Shown piece by piece: positions 54,080-62,781 of a stretch of 64,000 nt of DNA. The first letter of the stretch is position 1. Every line of letters starts with the position of its first letter. This stretch comes from Bog-473 sp963777485. GTDB taxonomy: Bacteria; Actinomycetota; Acidimicrobiia; Acidimicrobiales; RAAP-2. The notes beneath the pieces are model-generated. The model was not told where the DNA came from, made no database searches, and saw only the letters and a list, made by a program, of their open reading frames with translations. A program made the translations under genes and the position numbers. Location of the stretch: assembly GCA_963777485.1 (NCBI GenBank), contig CAVZQP010000002.1:186001-250000 (forward strand), given 5' to 3'.

Positions 54080-55447
54080 TCATGCTGGTGAACCGAGAAA
54101 TGGCGCTGCGCCGTACGTGAAGACCCCGCCGTCAGCTGCGACAAGCCAATAACCGGCATCGTTGCCGAAGGCCGCCATACCTACGACGGGCTCGTTCAGG
54201 TGGATTGAGCCGGCCGATCCGTAGAAGACGGCATCGCCGTATGCGAAGATCCCGCCGTCGGCCGCCACGAGCCAGTACCCCTTGCCGGAAGGTGTTGTGG
54301 CCATACCGACGATGGGAGCGTTGAGGCGCTGCCCCCCCATCGATCCGTGGAATGAGGCATCGCCGAACGCAAAGATCCCGCCGTCGGCTGCGACGAACCA
54401 ATAGCCCAGGCCGGTCGGTGTCGCGGCCATGCCAACAACCGGGGCGTTCAGCGGCAGACCACCCATGGATCCGTGGAATGGGGCGTCGCCGAACGCGAAG
54501 ATCCCGCCGTCGGCCGCCACGAGCCAGTACCCCAGGCCGGTGGGCGTCGTGGCCATGCCGACGATTCGGGCGTTGAGCGGGCTACCTCCCATTGACCCGT
54601 GGAAGGACGCCCCTCCGTAATCGAAAATGCCCCCGTCCGCCGCAGCCAGGTAGTAACCACCCGACGGGCAGGTGGCAGCGGCAACCATTGAGGCGTTGAG
54701 TGGCAAACCCGAGGCATCCCCGTCGGTGGGAAAGTCACCGTATGTGTACAGCTTCCCGAAAACGGTCAGAACGGCATATCCGCCACTGTTGGCACTCGGG
54801 GCGATGGACACAACGGGGACGGTGGGTGGTGCGGGGGTCCAACAGGGCTCGTTTTGTTCTGCGGTGGCGTTATCGACTGCCACGGCTGTAGTGCACGATG
54901 GATCCACCTGCCATGGAGGCACGCAGGCGACTACACGGCAGACGATCCGGCCCATGCACGCGACGTTCTGATTGCACTGTCCGTAGCGGAACTGCAAGCA
55001 CCCGGTGAGGTATGAGTCACAACCTGCAGGTCCACACCCACAATGGGTCGCATCACATCCGGGCTCGCAGAAGCCACTGCCACAGCCCGCGTCGCACGAG
55101 CATGTGGCATTGCAGTCCATGTAGTACCGCGGCCCGCCGCAATAGGATGAATTGTCGGCCAACCACCAGCCACCCATCACGGTGTTCGCGGGGCAGTAGT
55201 TGTAACCGCTAACGGAGCAGCAGAACTCCGAGAATCCGGCACAGCACGTGCTTCCGCACCCACAGCCGGCATTGCCGCATTCGCATATCTGCCCGTACGC
55301 CGTCCCCGGCTTGAGTGCGAGGTCCATTCCCCCGCCAATGGCGACGGCGCTGCCCACGAAAGCAGACCGATTGATGAGATTGCGGCGCGACAGGCGGCCC
55401 TCGAGGAAGGTCGCCGTCCGTTCAACCAGTGCGGAAGTCACGCTCAC
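54080..55447 (-). CDS. Tat-exported amine-dehydrogenase light-chain-like protein fused to beta-propeller-like repeats
   Basis: 455 residues from the GTG at 55447, which overlaps the MauE-like stop as GTGA. A twin-arginine signal (SRRNLIN, Arg21-Arg22, then AFVGSAVAIGG) is followed by a domain with 26 cysteines (about 55-202). Its CCSVSGYNYCPANTV...GGWW segment has the Cys spacing and Trp of methylamine dehydrogenase light chains (C-x7-CP..T...W). The partner position of the second TTQ tryptophan appears to be Val169 before Cys170 (GRIVC). After a Pro-rich hinge come five full repeats of about 42 residues and a half repeat (GYWLVAADGGIFAFGDAPFH...GSMGG..LNAPVVGMA), a beta-propeller-like pattern common in actinobacterial surface proteins. 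Function unknown; a periplasmic redox or adhesion role is possible. Confidence 0.78.
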   Translation of the reverse strand: MSVTSALVERTATFLEGRLSRRNLINRSAFVGSAVAIGGGMDLALKPGTAYGQICECGNAGCGCGSTCCAGFSEFCCSVSGYNYCPANTVMGGWWLADNSSYCGGPRYYMDCNATCSCDAGCGSGFCEPGCDATHCGCGPAGCDSYLTGCLQFRYGQCNQNVACMGRIVCRVVACVPPWQVDPSCTTAVAVDNATAEQNEPCWTPAPPTVPVVSIAPSANSGGYAVLTVFGKLYTYGDFPTDGDASGLPLNASMVAAATCPSGGYYLAAADGGIFDYGGASFHGSMGGSPLNARIVGMATTPTGLGYWLVAADGGIFAFGDAPFHGSMGGLPLNAPVVGMAATPTGLGYWFVAADGGIFAFGDASFHGSMGGQRLNAPIVGMATTPSGKGYWLVAADGGIFAYGDAVFYGSAGSIHLNEPVVGMAAFGNDAGYWLVAADGGVFTYGAAPFLGSPA

Positions 55448-56025
55448 GAGCCCAACGCCTCCCGCTGGGGACCGCCAACCAGTCGGTGTGCCGCCTCGAG
55501 CGCGGACAGGGGGGACAGAGCGAGATACGCGAGCCAGACGCCGATTCCGCTTGCGAAAAGAAGAGGCACTCCGTCCCAGGGCTGGTTTTCGAGCAGCGAA
55601 ACGAGTGCGGTGTAATGAGGTGGTTCCATTGCCAGGGTGACTGCCGTGGCCACGAAGACCACGTTGAGCACGACGTGCAATCCCGTCGAGGGGGTATCGG
55701 GTCGCCCGAAACAACCGCAGGTAGAAAGAGCCCCTCCATGTCTTCTTGCATAGGCGGAGATGCACGCGAACAGCGTGTAGGAGAGAGCGACTAGCGCGGC
55801 CGTCACCGTTCGCGGGAAGAGCAGCGCGCATATGCCGAGGCCCGCCTCCAGAAGAGCTCCGATCCTTACCGCCTGACGCGTCACGTTGAAGGACGGAATT
55901 CGCAGATCGTTGCCAGGTAGCAGTAGGACGAGCGCGCGGGCGGTGTCGTTCGGCCGAACTGCCTTAGTAATACCCGCCAACACCAGAAGGCCGCAGCCAA
56001 CGAAGAAGATTCCGATCAATTCCAT
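55444..56025 (-). CDS. MauE-like membrane protein
   Basis: 193 residues, four or more hydrophobic helices of the DoxX/MauE type. The motif STCGCFGRPD is the Cys-Gly-Cys-Phe-Gly box seen in MauE, which is required to form disulfides in the methylamine dehydrogenase light chain. Its end overlaps the fused light-chain-like gene and its start overlaps the next small gene by 10 bases, so the operon is translationally coupled. Confidence 0.8.
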   Translation of the reverse strand: MELIGIFFVGCGLLVLAGITKAVRPNDTARALVLLLPGNDLRIPSFNVTRQAVRIGALLEAGLGICALLFPRTVTAALVALSYTLFACISAYARRHGGALSTCGCFGRPDTPSTGLHVVLNVVFVATAVTLAMEPPHYTALVSLLENQPWDGVPLLFASGIGVWLAYLALSPLSALEAAHRLVGGPQREALGS

Positions 56026-56501
56026 CGCGGGGCACCTTCTTGAGTTAGCGATGAAGCGGCGCTGATGGATAGCGACGAAACGAGGTCGTTGACGCTGGGG
56101 ACGAGCGCATTGCGTCTGACGTGGCTGCCAAGCACGGCGTAGAACGAAAAAGGTCGGCCCGCTTCGGTGAAGAACCGTTGTGTGCCCGACTGGCCGGGGA
56201 TGCCCCGGCGTAGCCGCACAGGCGAAAAGTCGTCCGGTGAGAAGGAGGGCCGACCCTGCGAACCGAAGAGGGCGGCCCCAAGGCTCTCGGGGCCATATTC
56301 GAACAACGTGGCGAAGACGTCGTCTGGACCCATCAGGGTCACGGCACCGCTTCCGAAGTCGCCGATGTCGTCAGGGATTGGGAACGTGGCGAACTGCCCG
56401 ACGGGATAGCTGACGCCAACAGATGCCGGTCGTATGAAGATGCGGCCTTCGAAGCGTCTGGGCAACTGCGCTTCGATGCCGTGGGCCCGGATGGTTGCCA
56501 C
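56016..56501 (-). CDS. Hypothetical protein of the mau-like operon
   Basis: 161 residues, no signal peptide or membrane helix. Segments such as RRFEGRIFIRPASVGVSYPVG, LFEYGPESLGAALFG and LRRGIPGQSGTQRFFTEAGR look conserved in character, but I do not recognise a family. It occupies the place between the MauE- and MauD-like genes, where methylotroph operons have no such gene. It abuts or overlaps both neighbours, so it is likely part of the same process. Confidence 0.65.
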   Translation of the reverse strand: MATIRAHGIEAQLPRRFEGRIFIRPASVGVSYPVGQFATFPIPDDIGDFGSGAVTLMGPDDVFATLFEYGPESLGAALFGSQGRPSFSPDDFSPVRLRRGIPGQSGTQRFFTEAGRPFSFYAVLGSHVRRNALVPSVNDLVSSLSISAASSLTQEGAPRWN

Positions 56502-57319
56502 TATTCAGTTCGGGCCGGAGATCCGCCGTTGGAACCCGGCGTCGAGCCCGCGCCGAACGGAAAGACGTCTTTGAGAGTTTGCGGATACAGACTGGGATCA
56601 CCGGGGCGAATTCCAGCCATCTGCAGCACTTCGTCGGCGTCCGCTTCTCGTTCTGGCCCGTTCTTGCGGGCTGACGGTCTGCGACTCGTACCGTAATGCC
56701 GCCCTCGATCATGCTCCGCTCGCCGGATGAGGTCGAGAAGCTGCTCGACCTGTGGCGCCACACCTTGGCCTACGGTGGAACCAGACGCTCCGTCGACCAG
56801 AACGAAAAAGGGCGAGCCGGGGACCTCGTACTCGAGCCAGGCCTCAGTCGACATGACAACGGGGACGGTTCCTGTCGCAAGCCTCGATACCTCTGTCGGT
56901 AGCTCACGGTCCGGTCCTTTGGTGACGATCGCCACCCTCGTGCCCTGTGGTAGCTCAAGGGACTCCGGCGCCTGAAGTGCGTCCCAAAAGGCGGCGCACG
57001 TCGTGCAGCCAGACGAGAGGAACGCGAGGAGGGTGAATCCGTTGGCATTGTCCACGGCGATGGCGCGAGCGTCGCCTGCGGGTGTGACCCCAGCCACCGT
57101 CGGTGCCGGACCTAATGTGCTCGAGCTCTCCGACCATGTCGGGAGGCGAGGAGCGGCGCTTCGTACAGACGACTGCTCCGATGCGTCCGCTGGATCGCCG
57201 ACGCCGACGCCGAGTTCGTGGAGGGATCGAAGGATGTCTGCGTGGCTGCGAAGGAGGCCGGCCACGAGGATGCCGAGCAGCAGAACCACGAACGTCACGA
57301 CCAAGACCAAAGCGACCAT
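56501..57319 (-). CDS. MauD-like membrane-anchored thioredoxin-fold protein
   Basis: 272 residues. One N-terminal helix (VALVLVVTFVVLLLGILVAGLL) anchors a thioredoxin-like domain. The redox site is CTTC in FLSSGCTTCAAFW and the cis-proline is in VPGSPFFVLVD. MauD-type proteins keep the light-chain disulfides correct in the periplasm. The C-terminal tail of about 70 residues is charged and disordered. It is the first gene of the leftward operon and its last base is shared with the next gene. Confidence 0.8.
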   Translation of the reverse strand: MVALVLVVTFVVLLLGILVAGLLRSHADILRSLHELGVGVGDPADASEQSSVRSAAPRLPTWSESSSTLGPAPTVAGVTPAGDARAIAVDNANGFTLLAFLSSGCTTCAAFWDALQAPESLELPQGTRVAIVTKGPDRELPTEVSRLATGTVPVVMSTEAWLEYEVPGSPFFVLVDGASGSTVGQGVAPQVEQLLDLIRRAEHDRGRHYGTSRRPSARKNGPEREADADEVLQMAGIRPGDPSLYPQTLKDVFPFGAGSTPGSNGGSPARTE

Positions 57320-57495
57320 TGCGACTCCTCCTCGAGGGTTTCGCCCCAGTATTCAACCGAGAGCGATCCTGTGAAAGTGGTTACGACGGCACATGGCAGG
57401 GCCCGGGACGGATCGGCCTGTGGACAGGAGGGCGCTGGAGGAAAGCCGACCTATTGTTGGCCCTGCTCATAGAACCTGACAACGGGGATTTGGTG
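57320..57495. other. Divergent promoter region between the mau-like operon and the amidohydrolase gene
   Basis: 176 bases separating divergent genes. No palindrome or RNA gene stands out. The stretch is AT-richer than the core genome (for example GCGATCCTGTGAAAGTGG). Confidence 0.35.
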
Positions 57496-58686
57496 ATGAC
57501 CGCCCTCGATACCGAGCTCTTCCTGCCCGATCCAGAAGTCCGCGTACAGCGCTACACGGTGATCTCTGTCGATGACCACGTCGTCGAGCCTGCTCACACG
57601 TTTGAAGGCCGGCTGCCCGAGGCGGTCCAGGGCCGAGCGCCACGGATCGTGGAGACGCCGCAGGGCCATCAGGTCTGGGAATTCGAGGGTGAGCGGTACA
57701 CCCAAGTCGGGATGAACGCCGTCGCCGGGCGTCGCCCCGAGAGCCATGGCTTGGAGCCCTTCCGGTTCGATCAGATGCGCCCGGGGTGTTACGACGTGGA
57801 TGCTCGTATCCGCGACATGGATATCAATGCGGTTTGGGCGTCGGTGAACTTCCCCTCGCAGATCACAGGATTTTGCGGAAGGGTCTTTTTCGAGTGCCCA
57901 GATACGCAGCTCGGTCTTGGCTGTATCCGTGCGTGGAACGACTGGCTTTTCGAAGAGTGGTACTCGCCCCACCCGGATCGGATCGTGCCGCTCGGCATCA
58001 CGTATCTGGCCGATCCAGAGATCGCCGCGGCCGAAATCCGACGAAACGCCGAACGGGGCTTCACCTCGGTGACCTTCCCCGAGCGTCCGCACGAGATCGG
58101 ACTGCCCTCGCTATGGGACCGACAGCATTGGGACCCCATTATTGAGGCGGTGGTCGAGACCGACATGGTGGTTTCATTACACGTAGGCAGTTCGGGGATG
58201 GAGGTCGGGCCGCCAGGGGGTGCCCCGCTCCAAATCGGCGCGACGCTCTTTGGCCAGCGGTCGCTGACAGCGGCGACAGAGTGGTTGTGGTCTGAATATC
58301 CCCTCCGACATCCCGACCTGAAGATCGCTATGAGTGAAGGTGGCATCGGTTGGGTCGCCATGCTGATTGATCGACTCGACAACATGGTCGATCGCTCCGG
58401 ATATGGCAGGGGTTGGAAGGTCAGACCATCCGAGGTATTACGGCGCAACTTCTGGTTCTGCACGCTCGATGACCCTTCGACCATTGACACACGCCATGCC
58501 ATCGGCGTCGACAACATCATGGTTGAGGTCGATTATCCACATGGTGATGGAACGTGGCCCGACACCCAGCGTGTGATCGAGGAGTGTTGGGGACACATCC
58601 CAACTGACGAGCTCCGTGCAATGTGCTGTGAGAACGCTGCGGCGCTCTATCGGCATCCTCTGCCGGACCCCGTCTTGCCCCGCTGA
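57496..58686 (+). CDS. Amidohydrolase-2 family metal-dependent hydrolase
   Basis: 396 residues from the ATG at 57496. The N-terminal metal motif is VISVDDHVVEPAHTF (D-x-H type). Other landmarks are VVSLHVGSSGME, LKIAMSEGGIGWVAMLIDRLD and the late Asp region MVEVDYPHGDGTWPDT. This subfamily includes decarboxylases and hydrolases such as ACMSD-like enzymes. It is followed at 15 bases by a class II aldolase gene, suggesting a small catabolic operon. Confidence 0.82.
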   Translation: MTALDTELFLPDPEVRVQRYTVISVDDHVVEPAHTFEGRLPEAVQGRAPRIVETPQGHQVWEFEGERYTQVGMNAVAGRRPESHGLEPFRFDQMRPGCYDVDARIRDMDINAVWASVNFPSQITGFCGRVFFECPDTQLGLGCIRAWNDWLFEEWYSPHPDRIVPLGITYLADPEIAAAEIRRNAERGFTSVTFPERPHEIGLPSLWDRQHWDPIIEAVVETDMVVSLHVGSSGMEVGPPGGAPLQIGATLFGQRSLTAATEWLWSEYPLRHPDLKIAMSEGGIGWVAMLIDRLDNMVDRSGYGRGWKVRPSEVLRRNFWFCTLDDPSTIDTRHAIGVDNIMVEVDYPHGDGTWPDTQRVIEECWGHIPTDELRAMCCENAAALYRHPLPDPVLPR

Positions 58687-58701
58687 GAGGAGTACCCATC
58701 C

Positions 58702-59436
58702 ATGTTCACGCCGACAGCCGAGAAATTGATGCCCGACATGACGCCGCGCGAGGAGCTGGTCGTGTTAGCTCGGGCCTTGTGGCGGGAGGGTTACAACGAT
58801 CATTTGGCCGGGCACATCACCGTCAATTTGGGAGACGGCACCCTCTTGTGCAACCCATGGCTGCTGACATGGGCCGAGCTCCGGCCCTCACAGGTGCTGC
58901 GAATCGACCTGGACGGACGCGTCGTCGAAGGAGACTGGCCGGTCCCATTGGGTATCCCGCTCCACCTCGAACTGCACAAGGCCCGATCCGACGTCGGCTG
59001 GGCGTTGCACAATCACCCGCTCTTCGGCACGGTGTGGGCGGACCTGGGGGAGGTGCCGCCGATCCTCGACCAGAGCTCGGCTCTCGGTGGCGGCACGCTG
59101 ACGCTGGTCGACGAATATGAAGGACCAGTGAACGACTCGAATAGCGCGCGAAGAGCCGTGACCGAGATGGGTGATGCCTCGATGGCGCTCCTGGCCGGGC
59201 ACGGTGTCTTCATCCTGGGTGGGTCGGCGCGCGCCGTACACCAACGCGCCGTCGCCCTGGAACAACGATGTCAACACGCTTGGTACGCGAGGGCTGTTGG
59301 GGGGAACGACGTCTCGAAAGTGCCGGACACGTTCATCAACATGATGGCGCGGAGCGATGGCGAGGGTTTCATCGGATTCTGGGAAGTGGCCGTACGGGCC
59401 GAGCTGGCCGCCGAGCCAGATCTGCTCGACAGTTAG
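58702..59436 (+). CDS. Class II aldolase/adducin family protein
   Basis: 244 residues. Metal-ligand histidines are visible in LAGHITV and WALHNHPLFGTVWA, with LLAGHGVFILGG near the C-terminus carrying the third. Members are aldolases, epimerases or decarboxylases acting on sugar or aromatic acids. Its stop overlaps that of the convergent HNH gene by a few bases. Probably in an operon with the upstream amidohydrolase. Confidence 0.82.
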   Translation: MFTPTAEKLMPDMTPREELVVLARALWREGYNDHLAGHITVNLGDGTLLCNPWLLTWAELRPSQVLRIDLDGRVVEGDWPVPLGIPLHLELHKARSDVGWALHNHPLFGTVWADLGEVPPILDQSSALGGGTLTLVDEYEGPVNDSNSARRAVTEMGDASMALLAGHGVFILGGSARAVHQRAVALEQRCQHAWYARAVGGNDVSKVPDTFINMMARSDGEGFIGFWEVAVRAELAAEPDLLDS

Positions 59437-60626
59437 CCGGCTTCGGGCTCCGGCGGGGCCGTCGGCTGGGACACCGTTGTCCAAAGGGGCGACGGGCGCG
59501 ACGTCATGATCCGGCCGGTCGGGCCGCTGAAGGTGAGCTCCTGATTGGCGTTTCCCGATACCGACCACTGCTTTGAGTGCACCAGGTGATGGTGGTGCTC
59601 ACAGAGCAGCGCGAGATTTGGCAGGTCCGTGGTACCTCGGTGAGGTTTCCACCATCGGATGTGATGAGGGTTCACGAACAGGGCGTGGGCACAGCCGGGG
59701 AATCGGCAGTGGCGGTCGCGCCGCATGAGTTCCCGTCGCTGCGTCGTCGTCGGATAGCGGTGCTGGCGCCCTTCGTACATCGTGTGGCCGACGTTGTCAT
59801 CGACCGCCAGGATCACGGTGGCATCACACGCCACCCGGCGCACGGTGTCCGCGCTGATCAGGCCTTCGCGTTCGAGTTCACCCGGGAGTTCCGAGGTCTC
59901 GTCGATCAGCGTGGCCAATGGCACGTGAGCGACGACGGTGAAGGGCGAGGTCGCGTGGCCTGGCGACCGCGAGGAACGAACGATTCCGACGAACGCGTCG
60001 CAGAGTCGCTGGTCCCACGGTGTCTCGCCGTCGGTGGGGACTTCGCGAGCTTGCGCCTCGAGCGTTCCCCGGACCTCGGCAAACGTCTCTGCCGGCAGCT
60101 GGGCGGTCACCGTCCGGAAGGACTCGTTGAAGCGCAGCGACCGCGCGTCGTAGTCCGCACGGGCTGTCTCGGCTGAGGTCACTCTTCGGGATCGAGCCAA
60201 CTGGCCCAGGTCTCGCACCGAGTGCTCTTTGGCCCGATCCCGGAACTCGGCGTCAGACTCGGGCGTCGCCGCGTCGACGACGGCCCGGACCTTGTCGAAA
60301 CTCAGCTCACCGGCCGACAAGGCATCCGCCAGGTGCGGCAGGTCGTAGAGACGCCCGCCGACGTGGGCGAGCGCCCGGGCCGTCGGAACGGAGACTCCGA
60401 GGCGCTCCACCATCCAGGACTGGAGGGACGTCGCCCCTTCGTCCCGCCAGCCTTCGCGGCGGTCGAGCTCTCCGCTGAGCAGAACGATGAGGCCCGCCGA
60501 GGAGGCCATGTTGCGAGCCGACTCGGCGGCCAGCCCCATGAGCTCCTCGTTCGACATCTTGGCCAGCTCGCTGAGCCCCAGCGACGAAGCGACTGTGGAG
60601 ATGGGCGAGGTGTCGACTACGGGCAC
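59433..60626 (-). CDS. DUF222 / HNH endonuclease domain protein (13E12 repeat family-like)
   Basis: 397 residues from the GTG at 60626 (another GTG lies at 60647). The DUF222 helical region (SNEELMGLAAESARNMASS...WMVERLGVSVPTARAL) is followed by a C-terminal HNH domain: RDRHCRFPGCAHALFVNPHH, then LALLCEHHHHLVHS. Such proteins are abundant in actinobacterial genomes. Their biological role is unclear; the HNH residues suggest nuclease activity, possibly in a mobile-element context. Confidence 0.82.
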   Translation of the reverse strand: MPVVDTSPISTVASSLGLSELAKMSNEELMGLAAESARNMASSAGLIVLLSGELDRREGWRDEGATSLQSWMVERLGVSVPTARALAHVGGRLYDLPHLADALSAGELSFDKVRAVVDAATPESDAEFRDRAKEHSVRDLGQLARSRRVTSAETARADYDARSLRFNESFRTVTAQLPAETFAEVRGTLEAQAREVPTDGETPWDQRLCDAFVGIVRSSRSPGHATSPFTVVAHVPLATLIDETSELPGELEREGLISADTVRRVACDATVILAVDDNVGHTMYEGRQHRYPTTTQRRELMRRDRHCRFPGCAHALFVNPHHIRWWKPHRGTTDLPNLALLCEHHHHLVHSKQWSVSGNANQELTFSGPTGRIMTSRPSPLWTTVSQPTAPPEPEAG

Positions 60627-60672
60627 GCCGGAGAATGGTCGCAGCACGGGCCGCGCACCCGAACTTTCCGGA

Positions 60673-61743
60673 TCAGCGGCTCGCAGTCCCGAAAACGTCT
60701 CCGAGCTCCATCGGCACGGGGGAATCGAGCTGGCCGTAGGTGCAGGACGAAGGCTCACGGTCGGGCCGCCAGCGCACGAGGGATGTTGCGTGGCGGAAGC
60801 GATTCCCCTGTAGGTGGTCGTACGAGACCTCACAGACGGTCTCCGGTCGCAGCGGCTCCCACGTCATGTCCTTGCCGGCGTTCCAGCGGTTCATTGCGCC
60901 GGGCGCGCGGCCCTCTGTCTGCGCCTCGGCCCAGCCGGCCCAGGGGTGGTCCTTGAGGGCGTTCTTGCAGTAGGGCTTCACCTCGTCTACAAGCTCGCGG
61001 CGGCGAGCCACGCTGAACCCGGAGGCGACGCCGACGTGGTGGAGCGTTCCCTCGTCGTCGAAGAGGCCCAGGAGGAGCGATCCGACCCCCTCGCCGTCTT
61101 TGTGGGTGCGGAAGCCGGCGACGACGCAGTCAGCGGTGCGCTGGTGCTTCACCTTCAGCATCACCCGCTTGTCGGGCAGGTAGTGGAGGTCCGCGGGCTT
61201 GGCAACCACGCCATCGAGGCCGGCGCCCTCGAAACGCGAGAACCAGTCCGATGCCACGTCGGGATCCTGGGTGGCCGGCGTCAGGTGGATCGGCGGCTTG
61301 GACTTCTTCAACAGCTTCTCGATCATCTTGCGGCGTTGCCCGTATGGCGTCTCCATGTACGAGGTGTCGTCGTGGGCGAGGAGGTCGAAGGCGACGAAGG
61401 ACGCCGGCGTTGCTGCCGCGAGCTGGTTGATCCGCTTCGCGGCCGGATGGATGCGTTGGGACAGGGCGTCGAAATCGAGTCCCGTCGTCCCGGCGATGAC
61501 GATCTCACCGTCGAGGACGATCCGCTCTGGGAGCTCACGGCGGAGCGAGTCGACGAGCTCGGGGAAGTATCGAGTCAGGGGCTTCTCGTTGCGGCTGCCG
61601 AGTTCCACGTCGTCGCCGTCGCGGAACACGATGCAGCGGAACCCGTCCCATTTCGGCTCGTAATACAGGCCCTTCTCACGGGGCAGGTCACGGGTGAGCT
61701 TGGCCAGCATGGGCGAGACCGGCGGCGAGACGGGGAGGTTCAT
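60673..61743 (-). CDS. ATP-dependent DNA ligase (LigC/LigD ligase-domain type)
   Basis: 356 residues from the ATG at 61743. Motif I KWDGFR with the adenylation lysine is in YYEPKWDGFRCIVF; motifs LDGEIVI, FDLLAHDD, EGAGLDGVVAKP and the late KVKHQRTADCVV are in order; the OB-fold half follows. It seals nicks after NHEJ-type end processing. The start overlaps the PHP gene's stop as ATGA, coupling their translation. Confidence 0.92.
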   Translation of the reverse strand: MNLPVSPPVSPMLAKLTRDLPREKGLYYEPKWDGFRCIVFRDGDDVELGSRNEKPLTRYFPELVDSLRRELPERIVLDGEIVIAGTTGLDFDALSQRIHPAAKRINQLAAATPASFVAFDLLAHDDTSYMETPYGQRRKMIEKLLKKSKPPIHLTPATQDPDVASDWFSRFEGAGLDGVVAKPADLHYLPDKRVMLKVKHQRTADCVVAGFRTHKDGEGVGSLLLGLFDDEGTLHHVGVASGFSVARRRELVDEVKPYCKNALKDHPWAGWAEAQTEGRAPGAMNRWNAGKDMTWEPLRPETVCEVSYDHLQGNRFRHATSLVRWRPDREPSSCTYGQLDSPVPMELGDVFGTASR

Positions 61744-62774
61744 GCCGCCTCCCCGTGCAACGTCGCCCACGACACAAGACCGTCGGCCGTCGAGCGGTTG
61801 ACGACGCGGTCGAAGGGAACGTCGGCGGCGACCGCGTTCCGGCACCCGCGTCCGAGCCACTCCAGCTGGCCCGGAGCATGCGCATCGGTGTCGATGGCGA
61901 AGGAACATCCCAGCTCGACGGCGAGCCGCAGCAGGTCCTCAGGAGGGTCCTGGCGTTCGGGGCGGGAGTTGATCTCGACAGCGGTTCCGGTGCTGGCGCA
62001 GGCTGAGAAGACGGCCTCGGCGTCGAACGTCGACTGCGGCCGGCCTCGCCCCACGATGATGCGCCCCGTGCAGTGCCCGAGGATGTCCGTGTGCGGGCTC
62101 TCGATCGCCGCCAGCATGCGCGCCGTCATCTGCCGTGCATCCATCCGCAGCTTGGAGTGGACGCTGGCGACGACGACGTCGAGCTGGCCGAGGAGGTCGA
62201 GGTCGAGGTCGAGAGAACCGTCCTCGAGGATGTCGACTTCCATGCCGGTCAGGATGCGGAACGGGGCGAGCCGTTCGTTCAGGTCGTCGACGAGGTCGAG
62301 CTGTTCGGCGAGTCGCTCCTCGTTGAGCCCGTGCGCCACGGTGAGCCGGGCGCTGTGGTCGGTCAGGACGAGGTACTCGCGGCCCAGGTCGCGAGCCGCC
62401 TCGGCCATCTCCAAGATCGGGCTACCGCCGTCAGACCAGTCGGAGTGGGAGTGGCAGTCGCCCCGGAGGGACTCGAGCAGCTCGGCCGCGGCGCCTTCGA
62501 GTACGAGGTCGTCCTCCTTCGTGAGCTCCTTATCGATCTTGGTGAGGTAGGCGGGCACCTTGCCGTCGAGCGCCTCGGCGATCACCTGTGCCGTCGACTT
62601 GCCCACACCTTCGATCGACTGCAAGCGACCGGCTTGTGCCAGTGCCGCCACCTCGTCGTCGGGCATGTCCTTGATCGCCCGGGCGGCACCGCGGAAGGCC
62701 CGCACTTTGTAGGTGTCCGCGCCATTGCGTTCGAGGCGGAACGCGATCTGGTTCAGCGCGTCGAGTGGTTTCAC
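61740..62774 (-). CDS. PHP-domain phosphoesterase with N-terminal helix-hairpin-helix region
   Basis: 344 residues from GTG. The first 90 or so (PLDALNQIAFRLERNGAD...QSIEGVGKSTAQVIAEAL) resemble the helix-hairpin-helix lead of family X DNA polymerases. There is no nucleotidyltransferase palm. The PHP part has the metal motifs DCHSHSDWSDGG, VLTDHS, GMEVDIL, VASVHS, GHC and DTDAH. It sits between the polymerase-type and ligase-type genes of LigD and may be their 3'-end processing enzyme. Confidence 0.85.
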   Translation of the reverse strand: MKPLDALNQIAFRLERNGADTYKVRAFRGAARAIKDMPDDEVAALAQAGRLQSIEGVGKSTAQVIAEALDGKVPAYLTKIDKELTKEDDLVLEGAAAELLESLRGDCHSHSDWSDGGSPILEMAEAARDLGREYLVLTDHSARLTVAHGLNEERLAEQLDLVDDLNERLAPFRILTGMEVDILEDGSLDLDLDLLGQLDVVVASVHSKLRMDARQMTARMLAAIESPHTDILGHCTGRIIVGRGRPQSTFDAEAVFSACASTGTAVEINSRPERQDPPEDLLRLAVELGCSFAIDTDAHAPGQLEWLGRGCRNAVAADVPFDRVVNRSTADGLVSWATLHGEAA

Positions 62775-62781
62775 CGTGGTC

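Noticed and set aside
54100..54780. DNA repeats as CRISPR or IS remnants
   Set aside because: They are in-frame codon repeats of the propeller-like domain, about 126 bases per unit, with no spacer structure.
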